Notes: generated by a model not told the origin, from the letters alone. A stretch of 64,000 bases of DNA from Staphylococcus hsinchuensis (GCF_038789205.1 NZ_CP128355.1:992001-1056000); one strand, 5' to 3'; positions 18,962-28,975 are shown, numbered from the stretch's first letter. A program made the numbers and translations.

Positions 18962-19615
18962 TTGTCTAAAACAGCACACAATGCAACACATACTCATCAG
19001 AAGTCAAAAGCTCAGTCTAATGCTTATGGCAAAGTATGGTTATTCTTTATTTACTATTGGCTTATCTTTGGTATTGGTTGTTATTTAGGACAATTTTTAC
19101 CAATGCAATGGAGACAACCACTTTCAATTGGTTTACTCGTATTAGTATTGATAACTACTTTCGTAAACCGTGCACGTAAGTATGGTTTAATTATTTCTCA
19201 CATTTATGCAATAGTTATTGGTTTATTGTCATACGCGACTTTCACTTATTATTTACAAAGTTTAGGTACAGATGTTTTTTATAAAAACGTTATTTTAGCT
19301 ATTGCAGCATTTATAGCATTTGGTCTGATTGGTTATTTCTTAATAGATAATGCTGCAGGTATGGGTAAATACTTGTTTGTAACCTTTATAGCACTCATTG
19401 TGGCAAGTTTAGTTGGTATATTTATCCATAATTCAATATTCCATACAATCATTACGGTTGTAGGGTTATTACTGTTTTTACTATATACGATTTATGACTT
19501 TAACCGTATGAAAAGAGGCCATTTTAAACCAAGAGAAATGGGCTTCAATTTATTCATTAACTTACTCAATATCATTAAAGATGTATTATATTTAGCGGAC
19601 AGAGTGAGAAAGTAA
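18962..19615 (+). CDS. Bax inhibitor-1/YccA-like membrane protein
   Basis: A 217-residue protein with a hydrophilic N-terminus of about 25 residues and around seven membrane helices. The C-terminal LLLFLLYTIYDFNRMKRG, then NLFINLLNIIKDVLYL, is the BI-1 family ending with its aspartates. The bacterial role is uncertain; relatives conduct calcium or protons. It starts with TTG at 18962, supported by AGGAGG eight bases before. In S. aureus, as I recall, rbf and sarX follow at this place; here yebC follows after 133 bases. Confidence 0.8.
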   Translation: MSKTAHNATHTHQKSKAQSNAYGKVWLFFIYYWLIFGIGCYLGQFLPMQWRQPLSIGLLVLVLITTFVNRARKYGLIISHIYAIVIGLLSYATFTYYLQSLGTDVFYKNVILAIAAFIAFGLIGYFLIDNAAGMGKYLFVTFIALIVASLVGIFIHNSIFHTIITVVGLLLFLLYTIYDFNRMKRGHFKPREMGFNLFINLLNIIKDVLYLADRVRK

Positions 19616-19748
19616 AATAGATAAAATTGAAGAATACATTGCTTAACTTTTGAAATTGTATAAGATTTTTCAATTTCACCGAAATAAAAATATCATGTAT
19701 AATATAGCGTGTAATGATTAGTTGTTATCGAGAAAGTGAGATGAAATT

Positions 19749-20465
19749 ATGGGTAGAAAATGGAATAACATTAAAGAAAAGAAAGCCCAAAAAGATAAAA
19801 ATACGAGCCGAATTTATGCGAAGTTCGGTAAAGAAATATATGTCGCAGCAAAATCTGGGGAACCTAACCCAGAATCTAACCAAACGTTACGTTTAACTTT
19901 AGAACGTGCGAAAACTTATTCAGTCCCTAATCATATTATTGATAGAGCGATTGAAAAAGCTAAGGGCGGCGGCGAAGAAAGTTATGATCATTTAAGATAT
20001 GAAGGTTTCGGTCCTAACGGATCAATGATTATCGTTGATGCATTGACAAATAATGTGAATCGCACAGCATCAGATGTTCGTTCTGCATTCGGTAAAAATG
20101 GTGGTAACATGGGTGTTTCTGGGTCAGTTGCCTATATGTTTGACCATACAGCTGTATTTGGTTTCGAAGGAAAATCTGCCGACGACACTTTAGAACTATT
20201 AATGGAAGCAGATATAGATGTGCGAGATGTTATTGACGAAGATGGTTTAACAATCGTATACGCAGAACCGGATCAATTTGCTCAAGTTCAAGATACATTG
20301 AAAGAAAATGGAGTAGAAGATTTCAAAGTAGCTGAATTTGAAATGTTACCTCAAAGTGATGTTGAATTATCAGCTGACAATCAAGAGACATTTGAAGGTT
20401 TAATTGATGCTTTAGAAGATCTTGAAGATGTTCAAAACGTCTTTCATAATGTGGATTTGAAATAA
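19749..20465 (+). CDS. YebC/PmpR family protein
   Basis: A 238-residue protein with the YebC start [13 protein letters not shown], the central [21 protein letters not shown] region and an acidic C-terminus. The shorter N-terminus fits the YeeN subgroup. The family was first described as transcriptional regulators, and more recent work ties it to translation at polyproline stretches; which applies here is not visible. The next gene begins one base after the stop. Confidence 0.9.
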   Translation: MGRKWNNIKEKKAQKDKNTSRIYAKFGKEIYVAAKSGEPNPESNQTLRLTLERAKTYSVPNHIIDRAIEKAKGGGEESYDHLRYEGFGPNGSMIIVDALTNNVNRTASDVRSAFGKNGGNMGVSGSVAYMFDHTAVFGFEGKSADDTLELLMEADIDVRDVIDEDGLTIVYAEPDQFAQVQDTLKENGVEDFKVAEFEMLPQSDVELSADNQETFEGLIDALEDLEDVQNVFHNVDLK

Positions 20466-20466
20466 T

Positions 20467-20967
20467 ATGAATGAAGACATAAAACAATGGATTCATAAAC
20501 TTCAACTTCAACCACATCCCGAAGGTGGTTATTACAGAGAAGTAATAAAGGCACCTTATGACAATAAAATTCAACGTTCACCCTATACAAGTATTTACTT
20601 TTTAATTACTCAGGAAGATATTTCGCATTTTCATCGTATTGATTCAGATGAAATTTGGTATTACCATTCAGGCGATAGTTTGACCGTTCATATGATTTTT
20701 GAGGATGGTCAATATCAACAGGTATCAATAGGACCAAATATTGAATCCGGAGATGTCTTACAATATGTAGTCCCTAAAGGAACAATTTTTGCTTCTTCAA
20801 TAGAAGGAAAGGGAGAATATGCTCTAGTAGGGTGTATGTGTCAACCTGGATTTGAATTTGAAAGCTTTGAAATGATAAGTAAAGAGTGGCTTGATGCAAA
20901 TTATCGTCAACATTCAAAAATAAGTAAGCGCTATGCATTAACACAAGCCCAAATAGATAATATTTAA
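20467..20967 (+). CDS. Cupin protein, DUF985 family
   Basis: A 166-residue single cupin barrel. The N-terminal HPEGGYYREV and IYFLIT...SHFHRIDSDEIWYYHSGD contain the family metal-like histidines and glutamate; a second motif ends LVGCMCQPGFEFESFE. DUF985 proteins are related to sugar epimerases, but the reaction is unknown. It directly follows yebC and is probably cotranscribed. Confidence 0.85.
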   Translation: MNEDIKQWIHKLQLQPHPEGGYYREVIKAPYDNKIQRSPYTSIYFLITQEDISHFHRIDSDEIWYYHSGDSLTVHMIFEDGQYQQVSIGPNIESGDVLQYVVPKGTIFASSIEGKGEYALVGCMCQPGFEFESFEMISKEWLDANYRQHSKISKRYALTQAQIDNI

Positions 20968-20971
20968 TAAA

Positions 20972-21020
20972 GAAAACCACGATGAGATTAAAGTTTGTCC
21001 TATCTCATCGTGGTTTTTTT
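20972..21020 (+). terminator. Bidirectional terminator
   Basis: The arms aaaaccacgatgagat and atctcatcgtggtttt are flanked by an A run and a T run. It separates the cupin gene from the convergent MetE-like gene. Confidence 0.9.
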
Positions 21021-21038
21021 ATACTATAAAATCAACTG

Positions 21039-22151
21039 TTATCGTGTCGTTCCAAAAACCTCTTCAGCAATTTCAACAATATATGCAAGTTTGTTCCATT
21101 GTTCTTCTTCAGTTAAATTATTTCCTTCTTCAGTTGAAGCAAAGCCACATTGAGGACTTAAACAAATTTGATTAAGATCCACGTATTGTTGTGCTTCTTT
21201 CAGACGTTTTAATATCGTACTTTTATCTTCAAGTTGCCCTTTTTTAGAAGTGAATAAGCCTAATACAACAGTTGATTGATGTTCTGGGAAGAAACGTAAA
21301 GGTTCAAAGTCACCTGAACGGTCATCATCATACTCTAAAAAGAAACCACCTAATTGCTCTTTAAATAAATATGGCGCTATTGGTTCGTAACCACCAGTGA
21401 TGGCCCAAGTAGATTTAAAGTTACCGCGACAAATATGCGTCGTTATTAAAAGGTCATCAGGTAAATTACGAATGGCATCGTTGACTACTTTGTAGGCGAG
21501 TTGTCTCGCTTTTTCTTTTTCATCTTCATTGCGATCGCGTCCGTGTGTTAATTGTGAACCTGAAGTTAGGTTCGCCCAATAAACGTCGTCTAATTGTATA
21601 TAACGTGCCCCAATTTCGTATAATTTTAATAAACTTTGATGGTAAGCTTGTGCCACATCTGATGCATAATCTTCAATGTTTGGATAAATTTCTTCATTTA
21701 ATATATTAGGATGGAAGAGCTGATTAGGACTTGGGATAGAGACCTTTGCTGTAGCTCGTCCATTTACTTTATCGTAGAGGAATTTAAAGTGTTCAAAGTG
21801 TGGATGGTCAGGGTTAAATTTAACTTTATCGACGATTTTCACATTATAATTTCGTGTTTCTACACCTTGGAATTGCAAACCACGATCTGTGTAATAGCCT
21901 TCTACACCTTCTAAATGCTCCAAAAAGTCAAAGTGCCACCAACTTCTTCTAAATTCTCCGTCAGTCACACTATGTAATCCTATTTCTATTTGTTTTTCAA
22001 TGATTCGTTCAATTTCTTCATCCTCAATCTGAGTTAATTCTGCTTGTGTAATATGATGTTGTCGAAAAGCATCTCGTGCTTCTTTTAAACGCGCAGGTCG
22101 TAATAAGCTACCGACATGATCTGCTCTAAATGGCCTGTTTTGTACTGTCAT
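21039..22151 (-). CDS. MetE-like cobalamin-independent methyltransferase (C-terminal domain only)
   Basis: A 370-residue protein equivalent to the catalytic C-terminal half of methionine synthase MetE, which is normally about 750 residues. FRADHVGSLLRP starts the domain; zinc-ligand regions appear as THICRGN (His, Cys) and LSPQCGFAS (Cys). Such short paralogues use other methyl donors or substrates, so methionine synthesis from methyl-folate is not certain. ATG 22151 is chosen because AAGGTG precedes it properly; an in-frame GTG at 22163 overlaps that site. No S-box or T-box was seen upstream. Confidence 0.83.
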   Translation of the reverse strand: MTVQNRPFRADHVGSLLRPARLKEARDAFRQHHITQAELTQIEDEEIERIIEKQIEIGLHSVTDGEFRRSWWHFDFLEHLEGVEGYYTDRGLQFQGVETRNYNVKIVDKVKFNPDHPHFEHFKFLYDKVNGRATAKVSIPSPNQLFHPNILNEEIYPNIEDYASDVAQAYHQSLLKLYEIGARYIQLDDVYWANLTSGSQLTHGRDRNEDEKEKARQLAYKVVNDAIRNLPDDLLITTHICRGNFKSTWAITGGYEPIAPYLFKEQLGGFFLEYDDDRSGDFEPLRFFPEHQSTVVLGLFTSKKGQLEDKSTILKRLKEAQQYVDLNQICLSPQCGFASTEEGNNLTEEEQWNKLAYIVEIAEEVFGTTR

Positions 22152-22364
22152 TTGTTCACGCACCTTATTGATTGAATTTTCTGAAAAAATATAAATAAAA
22201 GTTATCAGAATTCCAAAAGTTTGTCAATTTACTTTTATGTAATGAAATATAGTACAATGTACATAATTGAATTTTCTGGATATAAAGATTGTTTTCATAT
22301 TTATACATCTTAGGATGACATGAACAATTGAGTTTTATATAATAATGACAAGGAGTGGGTGGCA

Positions 22365-22955
22365 GTGAAAGTAAAGTATATTGATAAACGTCACTGGCGT
22401 CGCATTATTGATCGAGAATATACCGAAGTGAAAGTAAGTAATAATAAATATAAAGGTATTATTGGTCTTGTAACGATGAAAAAGGTACGTGAGCCATTGG
22501 AAGTTACGGTAGCAGGGAAAGAGATAATCGTTGCTGATGACAATTACCAATGGCTACAAATATTACCTGAAAAGAAGCGTTATAGTATCACTGTGATGTT
22601 AGATGACAAAGGTAATCCATTAGAATATTATTTTGACATTAATATTAAAAATGTCACTCAACGTGGCAATGCCCGAACAATTGATTTATGTTTAGATGTA
22701 CTCGTGTTACCGAGCGGAGAGTATGAATTGGTAGACGAAGACGATTTACAACGTGCACTAGACAATGGGCAAATATCGAAAAAACAATATCACGAAGCGT
22801 ATATTATTGCACATCAAATTATGATCAAAATTGATGAAGATTTTGAATCATTACAAGAAAAAATTATGTATTGTTTTTATAAGATTAAACAAAGACAAAA
22901 ACAAAAGCATCACAAATCTAAAAAGTATAAAAATAAAAAGCAGCATAAAAAATAA
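22365..22955 (+). CDS. DUF402 domain protein
   Basis: A 196-residue cytoplasmic protein. The first 150 residues form a DUF402 barrel (RITVMLDDKG-type strand, LEYYFDINIKN, DLCLDVLVLPSGEYELVDEDDL). Members include metal-dependent nucleotide phosphohydrolases, but the substrate here is unknown. The last 30 residues are extremely Lys-rich and probably bind nucleic acid. GTG 22365 is chosen because AAGGAG lies nine bases before it. Confidence 0.82.
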   Translation: MKVKYIDKRHWRRIIDREYTEVKVSNNKYKGIIGLVTMKKVREPLEVTVAGKEIIVADDNYQWLQILPEKKRYSITVMLDDKGNPLEYYFDINIKNVTQRGNARTIDLCLDVLVLPSGEYELVDEDDLQRALDNGQISKKQYHEAYIIAHQIMIKIDEDFESLQEKIMYCFYKIKQRQKQKHHKSKKYKNKKQHKK

Positions 22956-23139
22956 CGCTTGCTAATTTTTAAGAGGGATAGTTAACTTTATAGAAATATT
23001 ACAAAAGTGAGAGAAGTTAAAATGTGGTATCGTATGAAACATTATTTGTCGCTTTGTAATCAATCTTGTATCTGTCCCAAATTTATTTATAGGAAATGAA
23101 GTAACTTATAAAGACATCTACGAATATGTTTTGTGTGTG

Positions 23140-23172
23140 CAATTTCAATCCTTTCAAAGGTGTGCGAAATTG
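23140..23172. promoter_or_regulatory. Nested palindrome before the LysR gene
   Basis: CAATTTC (23140-23146) and GAAATTG (23166-23172) surround the smaller palindrome CCTTTCAAAGG (23150-23160). It lies 23 bases before a LysR-type regulator and is a reasonable autoregulatory operator. Confidence 0.4.
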
Positions 23173-23194
23173 TGGTTGAAATGAGGAGGACTAT

Positions 23195-24052
23195 ATGAAG
23201 ATTGAGGATTATCGCTTATTGACGACTTTAGACGAAACAAAAACATTAAGAAAAGCGGCAGAATTTTTATATATTTCACAACCTGCTGTAACACAAAGGT
23301 TAAAAGCTATTGAACATGCTTTCGGTGTGGATATTTTTATTCGAACTAAAAAGCAGCTCATCACTACAACTGAAGGTGCCATGATTATTGAACATGCGAA
23401 AGATATGTTAAATCGTGAACGTTTATTCTTCGATAAAATGCAAGCTCACATTGGTGAAGTCAATGGTACAATCTCCATTGGCTGTTCTTCTTTGATAGGG
23501 CAAACACTGTTACCCGAAGTGCTCAATTTGTATACGCGTCAATTTCCTAATGTAGAAATTCAAGTTCAAGTTGGTTCAAGCGAACAGATTAAAGCGAATC
23601 ATAAGGATTACCACGTCATTATTATCCGAGGAAATAAGATAATGAACCTAAGTAATACCCATTTATTTAATGATGAACATTACTTTATTTATCCAAAAGA
23701 TCATAGACATGATAGCGTTGATAAAATGCCATTTATTGAATTTCAGGCAGATCCAATGTACATCAATCAAATTAAAGAGTGGTACGGGTATCACATTGGT
23801 AAAGATTATCATGCTATGATTACAGTAGATCAAGTTGCTACATGTAAGGAAATGTTGTTAAATGGTGTCGGTGCAACAATATTACCTGAAATTATGATGA
23901 AAAATTTAGACCGTGATCAATTTGAATTTAAACGTGTCGATATAGAAAATAATCCACTAATTCGATCAACCTTTTTAAGTTATGATGCGAGTATGTTACA
24001 ACTCCCTCAAGTTGATTCATTTATTAATTTAATGATGGAATACGTGAATTAA
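23195..24052 (+). CDS. LysR family transcriptional regulator
   Basis: A 285-residue regulator with an N-terminal winged helix (LRKAAEFLYISQPAVTQRLK, residues 18-37) and a periplasmic-binding-like effector domain from about residue 88 (GTISIGCSSLIG). It probably controls the MFS transporter gene 85 bases downstream. The Shine-Dalgarno sequence is GAGGAGG. The effector is unknown. Confidence 0.88.
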   Translation: MKIEDYRLLTTLDETKTLRKAAEFLYISQPAVTQRLKAIEHAFGVDIFIRTKKQLITTTEGAMIIEHAKDMLNRERLFFDKMQAHIGEVNGTISIGCSSLIGQTLLPEVLNLYTRQFPNVEIQVQVGSSEQIKANHKDYHVIIIRGNKIMNLSNTHLFNDEHYFIYPKDHRHDSVDKMPFIEFQADPMYINQIKEWYGYHIGKDYHAMITVDQVATCKEMLLNGVGATILPEIMMKNLDRDQFEFKRVDIENNPLIRSTFLSYDASMLQLPQVDSFINLMMEYVN

Positions 24053-24137
24053 TCATGTAGATTTTCGATGCGAATTATTTTAAGTATTATGGTTTATTTG
24101 ACCCGATATATATTTGATAAAGAATAGAGGGAATAAG

Positions 24138-25346
24138 ATGTTTCGAGCATTATTACATATAAAGAACTACAAATTATTTGTTGTAAATATGATGCTATTA
24201 GGAATGGGGATTGCGATTACTGTACCTTACCTCGTATTATTTGCAACAAATGATTTAGGAATGACTACATCACAATTTGGTCTATTACTCGCGTTGGCTG
24301 CGATTAGTCAATTTACGATGAATACGATTGTAGCTCGTTTTTCAGATACATATCAAATCAGTAGAAAGTTAATTATTATTACCGCCTTATTTATGGGGGC
24401 ATTGAGTTTTTCAATTTATTTTTATATACATGAAATATGGATATTTATTGTAGTTTATGCAATATTACAAGGATGCTTTGCACCTGCTATGCCTCAAATG
24501 TATGCTTCGGCGCGTGAGGCGATCAATGCATCTACATCACGAGATAGAGCTAAATTTGCTAATACTGTACTCCGGTCAATGTTTTCTTTTGGATTTTTAT
24601 TTGGCCCACTTGTAGGTAGTTTATTACTGCAAATCAACGGTTATGCAGGATTATTTGGTGGTACAGTTTCTGTTATTTTATTTACACTTGTACTCCAAAT
24701 CTTCTTCTTTAAAGACGTGAAGGTTGAACATAATGTTGCTGACACGAATCAGGTAGAAGTTGCAGCACCTAATATGTTTAAAGATATTAGGTTATTTTTA
24801 CCATTTATCGCTTTTATCTTATTACATATTGGTCAATGGATGTATACACTAAATATGCCTTTATTCGTAACAAAGTATTTAAAGGAACCTGAGAGTTATG
24901 TATCAATATTAGCAAGTTTATGTGCAGGTCTCGAGGTCCCATTTATGGTAATCTTAGGAATCATTGCTGCTAAATTTGAGACGCGCACCTTACTGATGGT
25001 GGCTGGCTTATTAGGAGGCATGTTCTTCTTTAGCATTGGTGTTTTTGATAGTTTCATGATGATGGTCATCGGTCAATTATTTTTAGCTGCATTTTTAGCG
25101 ATATTATTAGGGCTAGGTATTAGCTACTTCCAAGATATCTTACCTGATTTCCCTGGTTATGCGTCCACATTATTTGCAAACGCTATGGTCATCGGTCAGT
25201 TATGTGGGAATTTATTAGGTGGTATTATGGGACAATGGGTTGGACTAGGAAACGTTTTCTTTGTTTCAGCTTCATCGTTATTTTTAGGAATGATACTCAT
25301 GTTCTTTACGAAAGAACAAAAATTTACAACAGAAGGTAGGAATTAA
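24138..25346 (+). CDS. MFS transporter (efflux type)
   Basis: A 402-residue protein with about twelve membrane helices. The loop 2-3 region shows VARFSDTYQISRKLI, and the pattern resembles SetA-like sugar or drug efflux carriers. Substrate unknown. ATG 24138 is selected because AGAGGGAA precedes it; the upstream TTG at 24114 has no site. It is two bases from the next gene and follows a LysR gene. Confidence 0.83.
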   Translation: MFRALLHIKNYKLFVVNMMLLGMGIAITVPYLVLFATNDLGMTTSQFGLLLALAAISQFTMNTIVARFSDTYQISRKLIIITALFMGALSFSIYFYIHEIWIFIVVYAILQGCFAPAMPQMYASAREAINASTSRDRAKFANTVLRSMFSFGFLFGPLVGSLLLQINGYAGLFGGTVSVILFTLVLQIFFFKDVKVEHNVADTNQVEVAAPNMFKDIRLFLPFIAFILLHIGQWMYTLNMPLFVTKYLKEPESYVSILASLCAGLEVPFMVILGIIAAKFETRTLLMVAGLLGGMFFFSIGVFDSFMMMVIGQLFLAAFLAILLGLGISYFQDILPDFPGYASTLFANAMVIGQLCGNLLGGIMGQWVGLGNVFFVSASSLFLGMILMFFTKEQKFTTEGRN

Positions 25347-25348
25347 AA

Positions 25349-25837
25349 ATGGCAGCTATATTGTGGATTTTAATTATAGTGGCATTTATTTTAGCATTTG
25401 TAGGTCTAACGAAACCGATTATTCCTTCAGTGCTCGTATTATGGATTGGGTTCTTGATTTATCAATTTGGATTCCAAACTGGTAATTTATCATGGGTCTT
25501 CTACGTCTCGATGGTATTGTTTACATTATTTATCATAGTAGCAGATTTCTTAATGAATAAATATTTCGTTAATAAATTTGGTGGTTCAAAAATGAGTGAA
25601 TACGCTGCTTTAATCGGTGTCATTATCGGGTGTTTCTTATTACCACCATTCGGCATTATCATCTTCCCATTTATTGCAGTATTTATTGTTGAATTCATGC
25701 AACAGCAAGATGTATCAAGAGCTTTAAAGGCAAGTTATGGTTCAATTGTAGCATTCTTAGCGAGTTCAATTGCACAAGCCATCATCATGTTTATCATGGT
25801 AGTTTGGTTCTTTATTGATGCATTACTTATCAACTAA
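25349..25837 (+). CDS. DUF456 membrane protein
   Basis: A 162-residue protein with four or five membrane segments (IIVAFILAFVGLTKPIIPS, GVIIGCFLLPPFGIIIFPF). The glycine- and proline-rich helices match the DUF456 family. Function unknown. It starts two bases after the MFS gene, so both are likely one transcript. Confidence 0.8.
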   Translation: MAAILWILIIVAFILAFVGLTKPIIPSVLVLWIGFLIYQFGFQTGNLSWVFYVSMVLFTLFIIVADFLMNKYFVNKFGGSKMSEYAALIGVIIGCFLLPPFGIIIFPFIAVFIVEFMQQQDVSRALKASYGSIVAFLASSIAQAIIMFIMVVWFFIDALLIN

Positions 25838-25901
25838 ATACCATTTATGCATAAAATGAATCGAATAGAGAAAACATTTAGGTCATTCATTAAATGATAA
25901 A

Positions 25902-25945
25902 GACGCCTCAAAAGGTTAAATCAATCTTTTGGGGTGTTTTTTATT
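25902..25945 (+). terminator. Rho-independent terminator
   Basis: The stem acgcctcaaaag with cttttggggtgt is followed by TTTTTT. Confidence 0.85.
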
Positions 25946-26106
25946 GTCGCTTTGTACATTGCTTTTAATTAATTGCGACTTACAAATGATTAATACTCTA
26001 GAAATTTGTAAAAAAATAAAAGAAATTGTTCTTGTATACTTGTATTCTGCAATCATTTTTTAGTATAATCTCACACATGTAAAAAAGAAATAGGAGGGAA
26101 TGTAGT

Positions 26107-27270
26107 ATGAAATATCCATTTGCTATTTGGATACTAGCTATTGGAGCATTTGCAATTGGGATGTCAGAATTTGTAATTATGGGTTTATTACCTAATGTAG
26201 CAAGAGATTTTGATGTAACTGTGAGTCAAGCTGGACAATTGATTACGGGTTATGCATTAGGTGTAGCTATAGGTGGTCCAATACTAGTGATGTTGACAAT
26301 TAAATGGAATCGAAAGTTACTCTTATTAGCTTTAATGATTATTTTCATTTTGGGTAACTTTGCAGTTTCATTAAGTCCTAATTATCCATTAATGATGGTG
26401 GGACGCATCATTACTTCATTGGCACATGGTTCTTTCTTTGGTATCGGTTCTATTTTAGCAGCAAGTATGGTGAAACCTGAAAAACGTGCCAGTGCAATGG
26501 CGTTAATGTTTATGGGATTAAGTTTAAGTAATATATTTGGTGTACCATTTGGCACACTGATTGGTCAAAATTTCGGTTGGAAGATGACTTTTGTAATTAT
26601 TGCTTTTATTGGAATTGTAGCTTGGTTTGGTATTTTATTTGTTGTTCCGAATCAAAAACAAACTGTGCAATCATCTGTTATCAGTGAATTAAAAATATTA
26701 AAAGAAAAGCAATTATGGCTAACGTTAGCAGTGACATTATTTGGATTTAGTAGTGTATTTGCATTTTTCACTTATATTTCATCCGTATTAACTGATGTTT
26801 CTCATGTTCATGAAAATCTAATATCTTATCTATTAATTATTTTCGGTGTAGGGGTAACGTTAGGCAATGTAGTAGGAGGTAAGCTTGCGGATAAAGATCT
26901 TAACCGTTCACTTAAAAGTATCTTTATTGTGTTTATACTTTACTTTATCTTATTGTACTTTATCCAAATGAATGGATTCCTTATGGTAGCAGGTATTTTC
27001 TTCTTTGGATTAATTGGATTTAGTATGAGTCCATCATTACAATTCAAGAGTACATTAATCTCTCAAGATGCACCTACATTAGCGAGTACTTTAAATCAAT
27101 CTGCATTTAATTTAGGTAATGCTTTAGGGGCGTTTATTGGTGGCGTTGTTGTTACAAATTTACCTTTAGCATCACTAACATTAATTGCACCGATATTAAC
27201 ATTTATTGGTTTAATCTTTTTATTCATTAGCATAAAAGTAGAACGTAAAGAGGGACGTTTCGCAACGTAA
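26107..27270 (+). CDS. MFS transporter, AraJ/DHA1 type
   Basis: A 387-residue protein with about twelve membrane helices. MSEFVIMGLLPNVARDF in the first helix and GRIITSLAHGSFFGIGS in helix 4 are typical of the AraJ-like proton-coupled exporters. It may export sugars or drugs. It has an AGGAGGG Shine-Dalgarno sequence and stands alone, with a bidirectional terminator behind it. Confidence 0.85.
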   Translation: MKYPFAIWILAIGAFAIGMSEFVIMGLLPNVARDFDVTVSQAGQLITGYALGVAIGGPILVMLTIKWNRKLLLLALMIIFILGNFAVSLSPNYPLMMVGRIITSLAHGSFFGIGSILAASMVKPEKRASAMALMFMGLSLSNIFGVPFGTLIGQNFGWKMTFVIIAFIGIVAWFGILFVVPNQKQTVQSSVISELKILKEKQLWLTLAVTLFGFSSVFAFFTYISSVLTDVSHVHENLISYLLIIFGVGVTLGNVVGGKLADKDLNRSLKSIFIVFILYFILLYFIQMNGFLMVAGIFFFGLIGFSMSPSLQFKSTLISQDAPTLASTLNQSAFNLGNALGAFIGGVVVTNLPLASLTLIAPILTFIGLIFLFISIKVERKEGRFAT

Positions 27271-27283
27271 ATTAATATATTAA

Positions 27284-27328
27284 CAAAAATCAGCTAACCC
27301 GAATAAATCGTGGTTAGCTGATTTTATA
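27284..27328 (+). terminator. Bidirectional terminator
   Basis: The arms aaaatcagctaacc and ggttagctgatttt are shared by the converging MFS and DUF1129 genes. Confidence 0.9.
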
Positions 27329-27335
27329 TTTTTGA

Positions 27336-28019
27336 TTAAAGTGTTGTGTTTGAATCACTATCTATAAAGTGATGATTAATGTAAAAGGCAATTGGTATAA
27401 TAATGAAAGATAATATAATAAATGTCCAATTACCAATTCGAACATAAGGACCAAATGCGAGATAAGATTGAGGTATGAAAAAGACATAAAACATAGCAGC
27501 AAGTAATAATAAAATAGTACAATATGTTAAAATCCAAACCCATTGGGATTTGCCAAAACAATGTAGTTGGATGGTTCGGAATAACATCCACACGAATAAA
27601 AAGATAATAAAGATGCCGATAACTAGAGTGACTAAGAAAGTAAAGATATATAATCGTTTTTCACCGATGAAAAAACCTATAAATCCTTTCATAAAACAAA
27701 AAATACCGAAAAATAAAATGAAATGTCTAAAAATATATTTGAAAATATTTTGTATCGTTTCGTTCGGTAATTTCTTCAATTCATTTTTTGCATGTGCTTT
27801 CGGATCACAATCAAAATAGTCCATAGCGAGTGTGCCTTCTTCATCGGCCTTAAGTAGTTGCTTTAGAATACGGTTTAGCATCTTTTCAGAATCATGTGGG
27901 TTCACACTTAAATCAGCGCGTACATAGGTCATATAATTTTCAAAGGTTTCTCTATCTGTATTGTTTAATCTCAAAGCTTTTACATTATTTTCACGCATTA
28001 GGGCTTCAGTAGATTTCAT
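27336..28019 (-). CDS. DUF1129 family membrane protein
   Basis: A 227-residue protein. The first 110 residues are soluble and charged (NNTDRETFENYMTYVRADLS), as in DUF1129/HAAS-type proteins; four or five membrane segments follow. Function unknown. The reading frame is open to 28127, but the N-terminal extension would overlap the divergent acetyltransferase gene. ATG 28019 follows AAAAGGA at a slightly long distance of 14 bases. Confidence 0.72.
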   Translation of the reverse strand: MKSTEALMRENNVKALRLNNTDRETFENYMTYVRADLSVNPHDSEKMLNRILKQLLKADEEGTLAMDYFDCDPKAHAKNELKKLPNETIQNIFKYIFRHFILFFGIFCFMKGFIGFFIGEKRLYIFTFLVTLVIGIFIIFLFVWMLFRTIQLHCFGKSQWVWILTYCTILLLLAAMFYVFFIPQSYLAFGPYVRIGNWTFIILSFIIIPIAFYINHHFIDSDSNTTL

Positions 28020-28116
28020 TTTAGATTTTGCATTCCTTTTAGTAAAGTCTTTGGTAAAGCTTATTATGAAGAAAAATGTATTATAAATCAACTTAATATT
28101 TTGTGAGGTGTAGCAG

Positions 28117-28584
28117 ATGGAAAGCATTCGTGAAGACCAACATAATTTTATTAAACAAATCGCATTACAACATGAACAACAATTGGATAAACAATATCAC
28201 GATTACCAACATAGTGATTTTTCTGTTGGTTTGAGAGAAGAATCTCTTGCTCGTGGCTTACGATATAAAACGGATATCGTGTTTGCAGAAGTTCAAGGTA
28301 ATCAAATCATTGGATTTATTTGGGGACGCATTTTAAAAGAAACGAACACAATGAAAATTGAGATGTTATATGTTGATGAAGATTATCGTGGTAAAGGTAT
28401 TGCTACAAGTCTTAAGAACGCTCTCGAAAAGAAGGCTTTTTCTATAAATGTAAAACGTATAGAAACGACGGTCCAAAATAATAATGAAATGATGAAACAA
28501 ATGAATAGAGAGAGGGGCTACAAAATTGAAAAAGTGCATATGGTTAAAGATTTAACTATAAATAGTGAAGACGATAGGAAATAA
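28117..28584 (+). CDS. GNAT family N-acetyltransferase
   Basis: A 155-residue single-domain GNAT protein. YVDEDYRGKGIATSLKNALE (about residues 87-106) is the acetyl-CoA loop, and KRIETTVQNNNEMMKQM is motif B. The substrate is unknown. GAGGTG precedes the ATG. It is 44 bases before a small lipoprotein gene. Confidence 0.87.
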   Translation: MESIREDQHNFIKQIALQHEQQLDKQYHDYQHSDFSVGLREESLARGLRYKTDIVFAEVQGNQIIGFIWGRILKETNTMKIEMLYVDEDYRGKGIATSLKNALEKKAFSINVKRIETTVQNNNEMMKQMNRERGYKIEKVHMVKDLTINSEDDRK

Positions 28585-28628
28585 TGATAAAATTAAGTTA
28601 TTATATCGTTATATAAAGGAGTACCTAA

Positions 28629-28841
28629 ATGAAGAAATATGTCACATTGTTCTTAGCTGCGACAATCGTATTAAGCGGGTGTGGTAAGAGTCAAGAAAAA
28701 GAAGACTTGAAGAATAATATTAAAAAGTACGAAGACAAAAATAAAAAGTTAAAAAAACAAAAAGATCAGTTAGATAAAGAAAATAAAGAGTTAAAGAAAA
28801 AATCAAAAGACCTAGAGAAAGAAGTAAATGCTGACTCATAA
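28629..28841 (+). CDS. Small coiled-coil lipoprotein
   Basis: A 70-residue precursor. The signal peptide ends with the lipobox LSGC (Cys18), so the mature protein is lipid-anchored outside. The remaining 52 residues are almost only Lys, Glu, Asp, Asn and Leu and would form one long coiled coil. Function unknown. The Shine-Dalgarno sequence is AAAGGAG. Confidence 0.82.
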   Translation: MKKYVTLFLAATIVLSGCGKSQEKEDLKNNIKKYEDKNKKLKKQKDQLDKENKELKKKSKDLEKEVNADS

Positions 28842-28975
28842 TAATAGCTGTAAAAGTGTTATGATGACGAAAATCTACTATTAAATTATGTAGTGTTTTA
28901 TAACTTATAAATTGAAGCGTTATTTAATAAAATTTATGCCATATGGTATAATATTTCCTAGGAAATGAAGATTGC

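Noticed and set aside
22164..22364. S-box or T-box before the MetE-like gene
   Set aside because: No conserved core sequence of either leader was found on the minus strand.
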